From an uncultured Opitutia bacterium (GTDB lineage Bacteria; Verrucomicrobiota; Verrucomicrobiia; Opitutales; Opitutaceae): a stretch of DNA of 55,824 nt. The stretch is from contig CAIKHO010000055.1 in NCBI GenBank assembly GCA_903827245.1, positions 1 to 55,824 of the forward strand, in the 5' to 3' direction. The first letter of the stretch is position 1; each line of letters starts with the position of its first letter. Both the position numbers and the translations under genes were made by a program. Shown piece by piece: positions 9,061-17,896 of the stretch. A model generated the notes under the pieces. That model worked only from the letters and a program-made list of their open reading frames with translations, did not search any database and had not been told where the DNA came from.

Positions 9061-11124
9061 ATGAACCTTTTTCCCCGCTGGCTCGCCTTCCTCGCCCTCG
9101 CGCCGGCTCTCGCCGCGCAGACGGTCCTCGACCCGATGGTCGTGAGCGCCGCGCGCGCGCCGCAGCCGCCGGAACAGGTCGCGTTCTCCGCGATCCCGCT
9201 GAGTGGCGACGCACTTCGCGCCGCCCCCACCGTCACCGTCGATGACGCCCTCCGCGCCGTCCCCGGCTTCACGCTGTTCCGCCGCAGCGACAGCCTCACC
9301 GCCAACCCCACCGCCCAGGGCGTCTCCCTCCGCGGCCTCGGTCCGAGCGGCGCCAGCCGGTCGCTGGTGCTCCTCGACGGAGTGCCGTTGAACGATCCTT
9401 TCGGCGGCTGGGTGACCTGGGCCATGCTCCCGCGTGAGTCCCTCGACCGCGCCGAGCTCGTGCCCGGCGGCGGCGCCTCCGCCTGGGGCAACTCGGCCCT
9501 CGGCGGCGTCATCCAGCTGCTCACCGATCCCGTGTCCGGCGAACGCACGCGCTTCGCCGCGAGCCAGGGCGACTTCTCCACCCGCAGCGCGGAGTTCGAG
9601 GTCACGCGTCCGGCCGGGCGCGGCACGCTGCAGGTCCTCGGCGACGATTTTTCGACGTCCGGCTTTCCCCTCGTGGCCGGCGAACGCCGGGGGCCCGTGG
9701 ATATCGCCGCCTGGAGCCATCACGACTGGCTCAGCGTCCGCTGGCGCACACCCCTCGGCGACAACCTCGAGGCCACCGTCACGGCCCGCACCTTCGCCGA
9801 GACTCGCGGCAACGGCACGGCCTACACGGGCAACAGTACCCGCGAAAACTTCGTCTCGGCCGCGCTCGCCGGCCAGGCCGGCGCGGTTTTCGCGTGGAAT
9901 GCGACCGCGTACGCCACGGACGAGACCTACACGAGCACGTTCAGCTCGGTGAACGCCACCCGCACGGCCGAGACCCCCGCGAGCAACCAGTTCGACGTGC
10001 CCAGCACAGCGGCGGGCGCGGCGTGGACGGGAGTATGGACGCAGGCCGGGGGTGTCCGCACCAGCGCCGGCGTGGACGCCCGCTTCGTCCGCGGCGAGAC
10101 GCGCGAGGACTTCACCTTCAGCGCGGGCGCCTTCACCAAGCTCCGCACGGCCGGCGGCAGCCAGGCCTTCGCCGGGCTTTTTGCCCTGCATGAGCGGCCG
10201 CTGCTTCCGAACCTCCGGCTCACGCTGGGTGCGCGGCTGGATGAATGGCGCGAGGACGACGGGCATCGTTACGAAAGCACCATCAGCACCGGCGCCTCGC
10301 TCACCGCCGCCCAATACCCCAACCGCGAGGGCACCGAGTTCAGTCCCAGCGCCGGTCTGGTCTGGACCCCCGCCAAGGCTTGGCGCCTCCGCGCCGCCGC
10401 GCAGCAGGCGTTCCGCGTGCCGACGCTCAACGAGCTTTACCGTCCGTTCCGCCAGGGCACGACGGTCGTGGAGACCAACCCCGCCCTCCGCACCGAGCAC
10501 GTGACCAGCGGCGAGCTCGGCGCCGACTGGACGCAGGGACCGCTCACCCTCGGCGCCACCGGATTCTGGAACGACCTCCACGACGAGGTCGCGAACGTCA
10601 CCATCGCCCGCGGCCCCGGCACGTTCCCGCTCTTCGGCACGCTCGCCGCCGGCGGCCTCGGCCAGCAGCGGCTCAACCTCGATCGCACGCGCGTCCGCGG
10701 TCTTGCCCTGTCCGCCAAATGGAAGGCCGCCGAGAAACTTTCCCTCACCGCCGACTGGCTCTACGACGACGCCACCGTCCTCCGCGCCAGCGTGTCCCCG
10801 ACCCTCGTCGGCAACCGCCTGCCCCAGGTCGCGCGCAACAGCGCCAGCCTCGGGGCCGTCTGGCAGGCACCGGCCGGCGTGACCGTCACGCCACGCGTGC
10901 GCTGGATCGGGCGGCAGTTCGAGGACAACGAGAACACGCTCGTTCTCGGCGAGGTCGTCGTGGCAGATCTGACCGTGAGCCGGCCGCTCACGAAACACCT
11001 CACCCTCTTCTTCAGCGTCGAGAACCTCGGCAACGCCCGGATCGAGACCGGCCGCAGTGCCGACGGCACCGTGAACACCGGCACCCCCCGCCTCGCCTTC
11101 GGCGGCCTGCGCGGCGCTTGGTGA
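9061..11124 (+). CDS. TonB-dependent outer-membrane receptor (BtuB-like)
   Basis: A 687-residue protein with a signal peptide (residues 1-19, ending LAAQ) and a short TonB-box-like segment (DPMVVSAAR). The plug domain spans about residues 35-145: VDDALRAVPGFTLFRR, VSLRGLGPSGASRSLVLLDG, and NSALGGVIQLLT. A 22-strand-type barrel runs to the C-terminus, including GLVWTPAKAWRLRAAAQQAF and the FRVPTLNELY motif common in these receptors. The last residue is a Trp, somewhat unlike the usual Phe. It should import a siderophore, cobalamin or a similar ligand; no binding-protein or ABC genes adjoin to define it. Family A element 2 follows the stop. Confidence 0.93.
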   Translation: MNLFPRWLAFLALAPALAAQTVLDPMVVSAARAPQPPEQVAFSAIPLSGDALRAAPTVTVDDALRAVPGFTLFRRSDSLTANPTAQGVSLRGLGPSGASRSLVLLDGVPLNDPFGGWVTWAMLPRESLDRAELVPGGGASAWGNSALGGVIQLLTDPVSGERTRFAASQGDFSTRSAEFEVTRPAGRGTLQVLGDDFSTSGFPLVAGERRGPVDIAAWSHHDWLSVRWRTPLGDNLEATVTARTFAETRGNGTAYTGNSTRENFVSAALAGQAGAVFAWNATAYATDETYTSTFSSVNATRTAETPASNQFDVPSTAAGAAWTGVWTQAGGVRTSAGVDARFVRGETREDFTFSAGAFTKLRTAGGSQAFAGLFALHERPLLPNLRLTLGARLDEWREDDGHRYESTISTGASLTAAQYPNREGTEFSPSAGLVWTPAKAWRLRAAAQQAFRVPTLNELYRPFRQGTTVVETNPALRTEHVTSGELGADWTQGPLTLGATGFWNDLHDEVANVTIARGPGTFPLFGTLAAGGLGQQRLNLDRTRVRGLALSAKWKAAEKLSLTADWLYDDATVLRASVSPTLVGNRLPQVARNSASLGAVWQAPAGVTVTPRVRWIGRQFEDNENTLVLGEVVVADLTVSRPLTKHLTLFFSVENLGNARIETGRSADGTVNTGTPRLAFGGLRGAW

Positions 11125-11149
11125 CGATATTCTGCAACCTTGGCCCGAC

Positions 11150-11202
11150 CTCGGATTGCCTCCTGTAAGAACTCCGATCCGTTGCACAGGAGGCGAACCG
11201 AG
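11150..11202. repeat. Palindromic element, family A copy 2
   Basis: Arms 11150-11166 and 11186-11202 are complementary at 15 of 17 positions around a loop containing TCCGATCCGTTG. It is opposite in orientation to copies 1 and 3. It follows the receptor gene directly. Confidence 0.82.
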
Positions 11203-11325
11203 GGAAAGCAGAGATCAGAGGCCACTAGGCACGAAGGGAATAAAACTCGCCGCCGCGTCTCCCATTTCTAACCTCCGTGAAACCAAGGCCGCCCGGCGCG
11301 GTCCGCAGCCCAGGAGACCACCACC

Positions 11326-12291
11326 ATGCTCATTCGCTCACCTAAGGACTGGGAACTCTCGGAATCAGCCGTCACGGCCGAGCAGATCTACCGCCTCCGC
11401 AACCGCCGCGACTTCCTGAAGACCCTCGGCGTCGGCCTCGCCGGGGCCGCCCTCGCGCCGCGCGGGCTGCTCGGCGCCACCGCTGGCTTCCCTTCGCAGG
11501 AGAACCCGGCCTACCCCGCCTCCGCGCTCAAGCCGACCGCCTACGACTTCATCACGAGCTACAATAATTATTACGAGTTCGGCACCGATAAGAGCGAACC
11601 CAAGGACCAGGCCAAGGGTTTCAAGACCGACCCCTGGACCCTCGAGCTCGCCGGCCTCGTCAACCAGCCGGCCAAGTTCGACGTCAATGACCTCGTGAAA
11701 AAATTGGGCGGACTGGAGCAACGCGTCTACCGCCACCGGTGCGTCGAGGCCTGGTCGATGGTCGTGCCGTGGGACGGCTTTCCCCTCGCCAAGCTCGTCG
11801 CGCTCGCCGACCCGAAGCCCGAGGCGAAATTCCTCAAGTTCTCCACGTTCTTCGACACGAAGAACGTCGTCGGCCAGCGCGAGGCCATACTCGACTGGCC
11901 GTACGTCGAGGGACTCCGCCTCGACGAGGCGACCAACGAGCTGGCGTTCATCGCGACCGGCATCTACGGCAAGCCCATCCCGAACCAGAACGGCGCGCCG
12001 CTGCGCCTGGTCACGCCGTGGAAGTACGGCTTCAAGGGCATCAAGGCCATCGTGAAGATCGAGTTCACCGCCAAGGCGCCGCGCAACACGTGGAACGTGA
12101 TGGCGCCGCAGGAATACGGCTTCTACGCCAACGTGAATCCCAACGTCGACCACCCGCGCTGGTCCCAGGCGAGCGAGCGCATCATCGGCGCCGGCTTCCT
12201 CGGCGGCCGCCAGGCCACGCTGATGTTTAACGGCTACGAGAAGCAGGTCGCCGCCCTCTACAAGGGGCTGGATCTGGCACGGAATTACTGA
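11326..12291 (+). CDS. msrP: Protein-methionine-sulfoxide reductase catalytic subunit
   Basis: A 321-residue molybdopterin enzyme that repairs oxidised methionine in periplasmic proteins. The N-terminal region carries a twin-arginine signal (NRRDFLKTLGVGLAG). The sulfite-oxidase fold shows the molybdenum-ligating Cys139 in YRHRCVEAWSMVVPW, and the cofactor-contact segments GKPIPNQNGAPLRLVTPWKYG and FKGIKAIVKIE follow. The C-terminus NGYEKQVAALYKGLDLARNY is typical of MsrP/YedY. A ribosome-binding site AGGAG precedes the ATG by 7-8 nt. The partner gene msrQ follows on the same strand, separated by a palindromic element. Confidence 0.95.
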   Translation: MLIRSPKDWELSESAVTAEQIYRLRNRRDFLKTLGVGLAGAALAPRGLLGATAGFPSQENPAYPASALKPTAYDFITSYNNYYEFGTDKSEPKDQAKGFKTDPWTLELAGLVNQPAKFDVNDLVKKLGGLEQRVYRHRCVEAWSMVVPWDGFPLAKLVALADPKPEAKFLKFSTFFDTKNVVGQREAILDWPYVEGLRLDEATNELAFIATGIYGKPIPNQNGAPLRLVTPWKYGFKGIKAIVKIEFTAKAPRNTWNVMAPQEYGFYANVNPNVDHPRWSQASERIIGAGFLGGRQATLMFNGYEKQVAALYKGLDLARNY

Positions 12292-12323
12292 ACGCGCCCA
12301 TGCGGCCGAATCGGTTTTCCACT

Positions 12324-12398
12324 GTAGCAGCCGAGGTGACGAGGCTGGTTCGAATTCGCACGGCACTCACGATCCAGCCTCGTCGCCTCGGCTGCTAC
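12324..12398. repeat. Palindromic element, family B copy 1, inside the msrPQ operon
   Basis: 25-nt arms (12324-12348 and 12374-12398) pair at 24 of 25 positions; the core is GTAGCAGCCGAGG and GACGAGGCTGG. It lies between two genes that function as one complex, so it must be transcribed and would fold as a strong hairpin in the operon mRNA. Confidence 0.88.
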
Positions 12399-12415
12399 GG
12401 GCCCGGACCGGGTTA

Positions 12416-13096
12416 ATGTCCGATCCGCTGACGATCTCCCGCGTGTCCTTCCTCGAAAAACTCCTCCGCTCGAAGGCTTTTGTTGTCACGCTGATCGTCC
12501 TGCCCGGACTCTGGCCCGCGTGGCCGCTGCTGCGCCACGACCCGACCGTGCTGGCCGACCCGCTGAAATACGTGCTGCACCACCTCGGCTTCACCGCCTG
12601 CGTGCTGCTGGCCGTGGTCCTGACCTTCACGCCGCTGCGCGTGCTGTTTCCGAAATGGGGCGTCGCCCTCGCGCTCAACCGTCACCGCCGGCTCGTCGGG
12701 GTCAGCGCGTTTGTCTACGCCGCCCTGCATCTGACGACCCACCTCCTCTACGAGACAGGCGGTGATGTCTCGGCGCTGGGCCGCGTCTTCAAGGCGGCGA
12801 CCACGAAGCCTTTTCAACTCATCGGGCTGATTGCATTCACGATCCTGCTCGTGCTCGCCGTCACGAGCGTGAACGCCGCCGTGCGCTGGCTCGGCGGCAA
12901 GCGCTGGAAAAATCTCCACCGCCTAGTCTACGTCGCCGCCCCGCTGGCGGCGTACCACCAGATCACGGCGCGCAAGATTTTTCCCGTGCAGGTGTGGTGG
13001 ATCTTCGGCCCGCTCGTCGTGCTCGAGATCGCGCGCGTGATCCGCCAGCGCCAGGGCCCCCGCCCGCCGGCCAAGCCGGCGGTGGCTTCATCGTAG
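12416..13096 (+). CDS. msrQ: MsrQ haem-binding membrane subunit
   Basis: A 226-residue, six-helix membrane protein of the ferric-reductase-like family. It passes electrons from the quinone pool to MsrP. Haem-ligand His residues are plausible in YVLHHLGFTACVLLA, YAALHLTTHLLYE and RLVYVAAPLAAYHQ. The start is ATG at 12416, just after the repeat. The TAG stop lies inside a family C repeat (GTAGGGGCG), so the repeat supplies the stop codon. The gene forms an operon with msrP. Confidence 0.93.
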   Translation: MSDPLTISRVSFLEKLLRSKAFVVTLIVLPGLWPAWPLLRHDPTVLADPLKYVLHHLGFTACVLLAVVLTFTPLRVLFPKWGVALALNRHRRLVGVSAFVYAALHLTTHLLYETGGDVSALGRVFKAATTKPFQLIGLIAFTILLVLAVTSVNAAVRWLGGKRWKNLHRLVYVAAPLAAYHQITARKIFPVQVWWIFGPLVVLEIARVIRQRQGPRPPAKPAVASS

Positions 13097-13150
13097 GGGC
13101 GTTGCTCGCCGACGCCCGGCCCGGAGGTCGCACGCAAGGTGCGCCCCTAC
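13093..13150. repeat. Palindromic element, family C copy 1
   Basis: Begins GTAGGGGCGTTGCTCGCCG and ends AAGGTGCGCCCCTAC, so the outer arms are complementary. It overlaps the last codon and stop of msrQ. Confidence 0.8.
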
Positions 13151-13171
13151 ACTGCAATACCGCCTGACTTG

Positions 13172-13282
13172 GTTTCGCGCAGAGGCGCGGAGACGCAGAG
13201 GGCGGCCCTGGAATGAAACAGTCTGGTTTTTTAGCCTAAGGATCGATTTCCCCGCTCTGCGCCCCTGCGCCTCTGCGCGAAC
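13172..13282. repeat. Palindromic element, family G
   Basis: The left arm TTTCGCGCAGAGGCGCGG and the right arm GCGCCTCTGCGCGAA are inverted copies around a loop of about 55 nt. Degenerate copies occur near 5154/5299 and 43737. It fills the gap between msrQ and the convergent esterase. Confidence 0.78.
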
Positions 13283-13295
13283 TCTCTTCCAGGAT

Positions 13296-14444
13296 CTATT
13301 TCGTCACCGCCGCGAGAAACCACTCCACCGCGTACGTCGTGAGCTGGCCGCCGGGGCCGCTGAGGTTGTACTCGAAGGCGTGCGTCGCCCACGGGAGCGA
13401 CACGAACACGTGCGGCACGCCGGCCTCCGCGAGTTTTTTCTCCAGCCGCTCGCTCTGCCGGTGCCAGACCAGCGTGTCCAGGACGCCGTGCATCAGGAGC
13501 GTAGGCGGCACTGTTTTTCCCACGTGGAAATAGGCGCTGGCCCCGTCGTAGGCCGCACGCGCCGTCTCCGGTGTGCCGCCGAGGAACTGCCGCATCAGCA
13601 GCGGCGACTTCAGCACGTCATCCTCCCGCGCGTAGGCCCAAGCAAAGTTCAGGTCCGCCGGCGCATAGAGCGCAATCACCCCGCGGACCGCCGGGTCCGG
13701 CACGGTGTAGGCCGTCGTCTCGACCAGGTTGCCACCGGCCGAGCGGCCGAACAGCACCAGCCGCGAAGGATCGATTCCCAGCCGGCCAGCTTGGGCCTTC
13801 AGGAAGGCGATCGCCGCCAGGATGTCGTCGCGCTGCGCCGGCCAAGTGAACTTCGGCGCGAGCCGGTAGGAAATCGATGCGACCGCATAACCCCGGCGGG
13901 CCAGCCAGTAATTGAACTGCGGGATTTCCCCCCGCTCGCCGCCGTCCCATCCGCCGCCGTGCACCACGATGACGCACGGCGCGGGCCGCGCATCTCCGCG
14001 CACCGCGCGGTAGAAATCCAGCTCGAGTCCATCCGCATAGGCCATCGTCTCGGCACTGACGGGCGCGGGCCCGCCATGAAAGAGCGCCCCCACCGAGAAC
14101 GGCGCCCCCGCCAGTGCCACGTGGCCGAACGACCGCTCAAGCCCGGCCGGGAGTTCCCGCCCGATCCGCCACGCCTGCATCGCGGGCTTCAGCAGCAGCG
14201 CACCCGCCAGTGCACTGCACGCGAGGGTCACCCCCGCGAGGATGGCATGATGACCGCGGGTGAACCAGGCCGTCACGCCGAGCCCGAGCGGCAGCAGCAC
14301 CACCCAGTGGCCGAACTCGCCGGCGAGCACGGCCAGCTTCCAGTTCGACCACTCGGGCGACCGCACGGCCGTGAGTGAGCCCAACGCGATGGTCGCGACG
14401 GCCAATATAAGCAGGATCCAGCGAAGCATGGGGGAATTAGCCAT
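13296..14444 (-). CDS. Alpha/beta-hydrolase (esterase/acylamidase-like) with N-terminal membrane helices
   Basis: A 382-residue protein. The first 110 residues contain three hydrophobic helices (WILLILAVATIALGS, WVVLLPLGLGVTAWF, AILAGVTLACSALAGALLL), which should anchor the enzyme. The catalytic domain shows the oxyanion-hole motif HGGGWDGG, the nucleophile elbow FGRSAGGN, an acid in HGVLDTLVW and the His in ATHAFEY, as in BD-FAE-type carboxylesterases. The start is the ATG at 14444; a TTG one codon upstream is possible. The substrate is unknown. The gene is divergent from rsuA. Confidence 0.88.
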   Translation of the reverse strand: MANSPMLRWILLILAVATIALGSLTAVRSPEWSNWKLAVLAGEFGHWVVLLPLGLGVTAWFTRGHHAILAGVTLACSALAGALLLKPAMQAWRIGRELPAGLERSFGHVALAGAPFSVGALFHGGPAPVSAETMAYADGLELDFYRAVRGDARPAPCVIVVHGGGWDGGERGEIPQFNYWLARRGYAVASISYRLAPKFTWPAQRDDILAAIAFLKAQAGRLGIDPSRLVLFGRSAGGNLVETTAYTVPDPAVRGVIALYAPADLNFAWAYAREDDVLKSPLLMRQFLGGTPETARAAYDGASAYFHVGKTVPPTLLMHGVLDTLVWHRQSERLEKKLAEAGVPHVFVSLPWATHAFEYNLSGPGGQLTTYAVEWFLAAVTK

Positions 14445-14524
14445 CAAAGGCGCACCTGATACGAACGGGAACTTGCTTTGGTTTTGTCTTTTTTCCGGTT
14501 TTCGCGGCCTGCTACCCCCGCTCC

Positions 14525-15229
14525 ATGCGCCGCCTCGACCAGCTTCTCTCCAGCCTCGGCTACTGCAGCCGGCGCGAGGCCCGCGATTGGGTCGCGGACG
14601 GACGCATCACCGTGCGCGGCGAGCCGGCCGACGACATCGGCCAGAAAGTCCTGCCCGCCGACGTACGGATCGACGGCGAGCCGCCCGATCATCCCGACGG
14701 ACTACTCCTGCTGCTCCACAAGCCAGTGGGCCTGGTCTGCTCGCACGAAGCCCGCGAAGGTCCGTCCGTGTATGACCTCCTCCCGGAGCGCTGGCGCCAC
14801 CGCAATCCGGCCGTCACAAGCATCGGCCGGCTCGACAAGGAAACCAGCGGCCTGCTGCTCCTCACCGACCAGACCGCGCTGGTCCACCGCCTCACCTCGC
14901 CCCGACACAAGGTGCCCAAGGTCTACCGCGCCACCGTCGACCGCGATCTTCCCCCCACCCTCGTCCCGCTCTTTGCGAGTGGCACGCTGCAACTCGACGG
15001 CGAGGACCAGCCCTGCGCCCCTGCAGAGCTCAAGCTCCTCTCCGCGCGCGAGGCCGAGCTCACGCTCACAGAGGGCCGCTACCACCAGGTGCGGCGGATG
15101 TTCGCCGCCGCCGGCCCGAGCCTGGCCAGCACCGTGCTCACACTGCACCGCACGCAGTTCGGCGACCTCGCGCTCGGCGACCTGCCCGCCGGCCAGTGGC
15201 GTGAATTGCCGACGGATTATTTCGGGTGA
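14525..15229 (+). CDS. rsuA: Pseudouridine synthase of the RsuA/RluB family
   Basis: A 234-residue enzyme. An N-terminal S4 RNA-binding domain (RRLDQLLSSLGYCSRREARD) is followed by the synthase domain with the catalytic Asp motif GRLDKETSGLLLLT and the C-terminal GRYHQVRRMFAA. Length and S4 domain fit RsuA, which makes pseudouridine 516 in 16S rRNA; a related 23S enzyme cannot be excluded. It stands alone, and an inverted repeat follows it. Confidence 0.9.
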   Translation: MRRLDQLLSSLGYCSRREARDWVADGRITVRGEPADDIGQKVLPADVRIDGEPPDHPDGLLLLLHKPVGLVCSHEAREGPSVYDLLPERWRHRNPAVTSIGRLDKETSGLLLLTDQTALVHRLTSPRHKVPKVYRATVDRDLPPTLVPLFASGTLQLDGEDQPCAPAELKLLSAREAELTLTEGRYHQVRRMFAAAGPSLASTVLTLHRTQFGDLALGDLPAGQWRELPTDYFG

Positions 15230-15238
15230 GGGCAATGC

Positions 15239-15362
15239 TGAGTCGAGAGTCAAGAGCTGAGAGACGAGAGCCAGAAATCAAGGCCCTCTAAACGATCATG
15301 CCAAGAGCTGTTAGCCTTCCGCTGTTTGTCTCTCGACTCTGGACTCCCGACTCTTGACTGCG
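15239..15362. repeat. Inverted repeat, family K copy 1
   Basis: The left part, GAGTCGAGAGTCAAGAGC, and the right part, CTGGACTCCCGACTCTTGAC, are rough inverse copies. The right arm encodes the last residues of the LysR regulator. A second copy lies at 28002-28123. Confidence 0.65.
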
Positions 15363-16246
15363 GCGCCCCGCGCCGCTTCCCGCAGGAGCGCGATGAACTT
15401 CTCCGCGTACGGATGCGGCTGCGCCGTGGGCACACCCGCCACCACCGAGATGGGCGGCAGCGCGGGCGAAAACGCGCGGAACACGAGTGACGGCGGCAGG
15501 AGCGGCGTCACGCTCACGGGCAGCGCCGCGACGTCCTGGCCGGCCTGGAGCGCGGCGAGAAGCGATGAGATCCCGTCCGCCATCACGCCGGCCCGCGGGA
15601 CAAATCCAAACGGCTTGAACGCCGCGCGCAACTGCACCCAGAACTCCGGGTACTCGGCGCGTGCATAGCCTGCAAACGCCTCGCCCTTGAGGCGCTGCGG
15701 CGGGATCCGCCGCAGCCGCGCCAGCGGGTGCGTCCGCGGCATCACCGCCACCAGCGGCAGCCGGCGCACCTCGGTCCACTGCAGGGCCCGTTCCCCGGGC
15801 CGGTCGAGGCGCACCGTCAGCACGAGGTCGAGGCGCCCCTGCCCGGCCTGCTCCAGCATTTCCACGGTCGAGAGATCCGCCAGCTCAACCCGCACCCGCT
15901 GCGTCTGACCGCAGAATTTCTCCAGCACGGCCGGCAGGATCCCCGCCGTCAGCGAGGGCGCATAACCCACCCGCAACGTCCCGCCGCCCGCCTCGCCGCG
16001 GACGCGCTCCACCGCGTGCGTGGCGCGGGCCAGGATCTCGCGCGCCTCCTCGAAAAAGATCTCCCCGGCGGCGGTCAGCGTGATCGCGTTGTTCCCGCGG
16101 ACAAAGAGCGGCACGCCCAGTTCTTCCTCGAGGTCGCGGATCTGCCGGCTCAGCGCCGGCTGCGTGAGGTGCAGGCGCTGGGCCGCGCGGTTGAAGCTGC
16201 CCTCGGCGGCGACGGCGGTAAAATAACGCAGGTGACGGAGCTCCAT
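15311..16246 (-). CDS. LysR-family transcriptional regulator
   Basis: A 311-residue regulator. The start is the ATG opening MELRHLRYFTAVAAEGSF. The winged HTH at 1-60 includes FNRAAQRLHLTQPALSRQI and LEEELGVPLF. A LysR substrate-binding domain (about 90-290) follows: GTLRVGYAPSLTAGILP. The final residues (KSRESRVERQTAEG) are encoded by a dispersed inverted repeat and are not family sequence. The gene is divergent from the pirin gene with about 90 bp between start codons, the usual LysR arrangement, so it probably controls pirin-DoxX and itself. Confidence 0.93.
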   Translation of the reverse strand: MELRHLRYFTAVAAEGSFNRAAQRLHLTQPALSRQIRDLEEELGVPLFVRGNNAITLTAAGEIFFEEAREILARATHAVERVRGEAGGGTLRVGYAPSLTAGILPAVLEKFCGQTQRVRVELADLSTVEMLEQAGQGRLDLVLTVRLDRPGERALQWTEVRRLPLVAVMPRTHPLARLRRIPPQRLKGEAFAGYARAEYPEFWVQLRAAFKPFGFVPRAGVMADGISSLLAALQAGQDVAALPVSVTPLLPPSLVFRAFSPALPPISVVAGVPTAQPHPYAEKFIALLREAARGAAVKSRESRVERQTAEG

Positions 16247-16335
16247 GACGACAGAGCCCACCGATAACCAAAAGTATGAGCGGGGCCAGAAACAAAGCAT
16301 TGGGCACTTCGCACGGTCCGCGTTATAGTGAGCCC

Positions 16336-17244
16336 ATGCAAACCACGAACACCCCCGCCATCAAGCAGCTCCTCCAGGTCCATCGCACCGACTCGGCCCA
16401 CTGGGTCGGCGACGGCTTTCCCGTCCGCTCAATCTTCGACTATGAGAACCTCGGGCGCGAGGCGCTCAGCCCGTTCCTGCTGATGGATTACGCCGGCCCG
16501 GCGGAGTTCAAGCCCGCGGCCGAGCCGCGGGGCGTGGGTGAGCACCCGCACCGCGGGTTCGAAACCGTCACCCTGGCCTACCAGGGCGAGGTTGAGCACC
16601 GCGACTCCAACGGCGGCGGCGGCCGGATCGGTCCCGGCGACGTGCAGTGGATGACGGCCGCCTCGGGCGTGATGCACGAGGAGAAGCACTCCCGCGCCTT
16701 CACCGAGCGCGGCGGTGTGTTTGAAATGATCCAGCTCTGGGTGAACCTGCCCGCGAAGGACAAGATGTCCGCGCCCGGCTACCAGACGCTGCCCGCCGGC
16801 CGCATCCCGCCTGTCAACCTGCCGGACCAGGCGGGCCAGGTCCGCGTGGTCGCCGGCGAATATCAGGGCGCGCGAGGGCCTGCGCATACCTTCACTCCCA
16901 TCAATCTCTGGGAAATCTCCCTCCGTGCCGGGGCGCGGGCAAACTTCGACCTGCCCGAGGGCCACACGGCGGCGTTCTTCGTCCGCCGCGGCCGCGTTGA
17001 GTTGTCCGGCAGCCGCGATACCGCCGGCGAGGCCTCGCTGGCATTGTTCAGTCGCGAGGGCCGGCGCGTGACGCTCACCGCCCGCGAGGACACCGCCCTG
17101 CTCTTCCTCGGTGGCGAGCCCATCGCGGAACCCGTGGTCGGCCAAGGACCGTTCGTCATGAACACGGCCGGCGAAATCCGCCAGGCCATCATGGACGTCC
17201 GCGCCGGCCGGTTCGGCCGGTTGGAACCTGCGGCCCTTTCATAA
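16336..17244 (+). CDS. Pirin family protein
   Basis: A 302-residue bicupin. The N-terminal cupin has the metal-binding cluster HPHRGFETVT and later GVMHEEKHS, giving His-His-His-Glu ligands as in pirin and YhhW. The start is the ATG opening MQTTNTPAIKQLL; an upstream in-frame extension runs into the LysR promoter. Bacterial pirins include quercetinase-like enzymes, but the substrate here is unknown. It is divergent from the LysR gene and followed 31 bp later by a DoxX gene, a recurrent trio suggesting a redox or aromatic-stress response. Confidence 0.92.
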   Translation: MQTTNTPAIKQLLQVHRTDSAHWVGDGFPVRSIFDYENLGREALSPFLLMDYAGPAEFKPAAEPRGVGEHPHRGFETVTLAYQGEVEHRDSNGGGGRIGPGDVQWMTAASGVMHEEKHSRAFTERGGVFEMIQLWVNLPAKDKMSAPGYQTLPAGRIPPVNLPDQAGQVRVVAGEYQGARGPAHTFTPINLWEISLRAGARANFDLPEGHTAAFFVRRGRVELSGSRDTAGEASLALFSREGRRVTLTAREDTALLFLGGEPIAEPVVGQGPFVMNTAGEIRQAIMDVRAGRFGRLEPAALS

Positions 17245-17275
17245 CACTGATCCACTAACTCCAGCCGTCATTCCC

Positions 17276-17737
17276 ATGAATCAAACGTCCTGCCTTATCA
17301 AAACCGACCGCTCCATCGCGCCGCTCATCCTCCGCTTGACCCTCGCGCTCGTGCTCTTCCCGCACGGCGCCCAGAAGCTCCTCGGCTGGTGGGGCGGCTA
17401 CGGCTACGGCGGCACGATGCAGTTTTTCACGCAGTCTATGCACATCCCGACCCTCTTTGCCTTCCTCGCGATCATGGTCGAGTTCTTCGCGCCGCTGGTT
17501 CTCGCGGCCGGACTGCTGACGCGGCTCGCCGCCCTCATCATGGGCGTGCATATGGCCGTCGCGATGACGCTCGGGCATCTTCCGTTCGGGTTCTTCATGA
17601 ACTGGACCGGCCAGCAAAAGGGCGAGGGTTTTGAATTTCATCTGCTCTACATCGGCGTCGCGCTCGCGCTCGTCGTGTCCGGCGGCGGCCGTTGCTCGGT
17701 GGACGCCGCGCTGCAGAAGCCGGCGTCAGCGGCCTGA
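17276..17737 (+). CDS. DoxX family membrane protein
   Basis: A 153-residue protein with four hydrophobic helices. The family signature is visible in LRLTLALVLFPHGAQKLLG and EFFAPLVLAAGLLTRLAAL, and the family segment HLPFGFFMNW follows. DoxX proteins are small quinone- or redox-linked membrane subunits of mostly unknown role. It lies just after the pirin gene on the same strand and is probably co-transcribed and LysR-controlled. Confidence 0.9.
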   Translation: MNQTSCLIKTDRSIAPLILRLTLALVLFPHGAQKLLGWWGGYGYGGTMQFFTQSMHIPTLFAFLAIMVEFFAPLVLAAGLLTRLAALIMGVHMAVAMTLGHLPFGFFMNWTGQQKGEGFEFHLLYIGVALALVVSGGGRCSVDAALQKPASAA

Positions 17738-17752
17738 TAGGCCATCCGGTTC

Positions 17753-17821
17753 GTAGGGGCGTTGCTTGACGACGCCCTCCGAAACGGAGCAAGTCCGGGC
17801 GTCGTCAAGGAATGCCCCTAC
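17753..17821. repeat. Palindromic element, family C copy 2
   Basis: 25-nt arms beginning GTAGGGGCGTTGCTTGACG and ending GGAATGCCCCTAC, complementary at 23 of 25 positions. Located between doxX and yhbY. Confidence 0.87.
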
Positions 17822-17896
17822 GGCGACCCGAGCCGCGCGAGAGCGGGAATTCCACCCTTGGCGGCGCGGCTCCTTTGCGTGAACCTGCGTTGAACC

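Noticed and set aside
8842-11187. 781-codon open frame on the minus strand opposite the TonB-dependent receptor
   Set aside because: A shadow of the receptor gene; Ala/Gly/Arg/Glu-rich with no family features.
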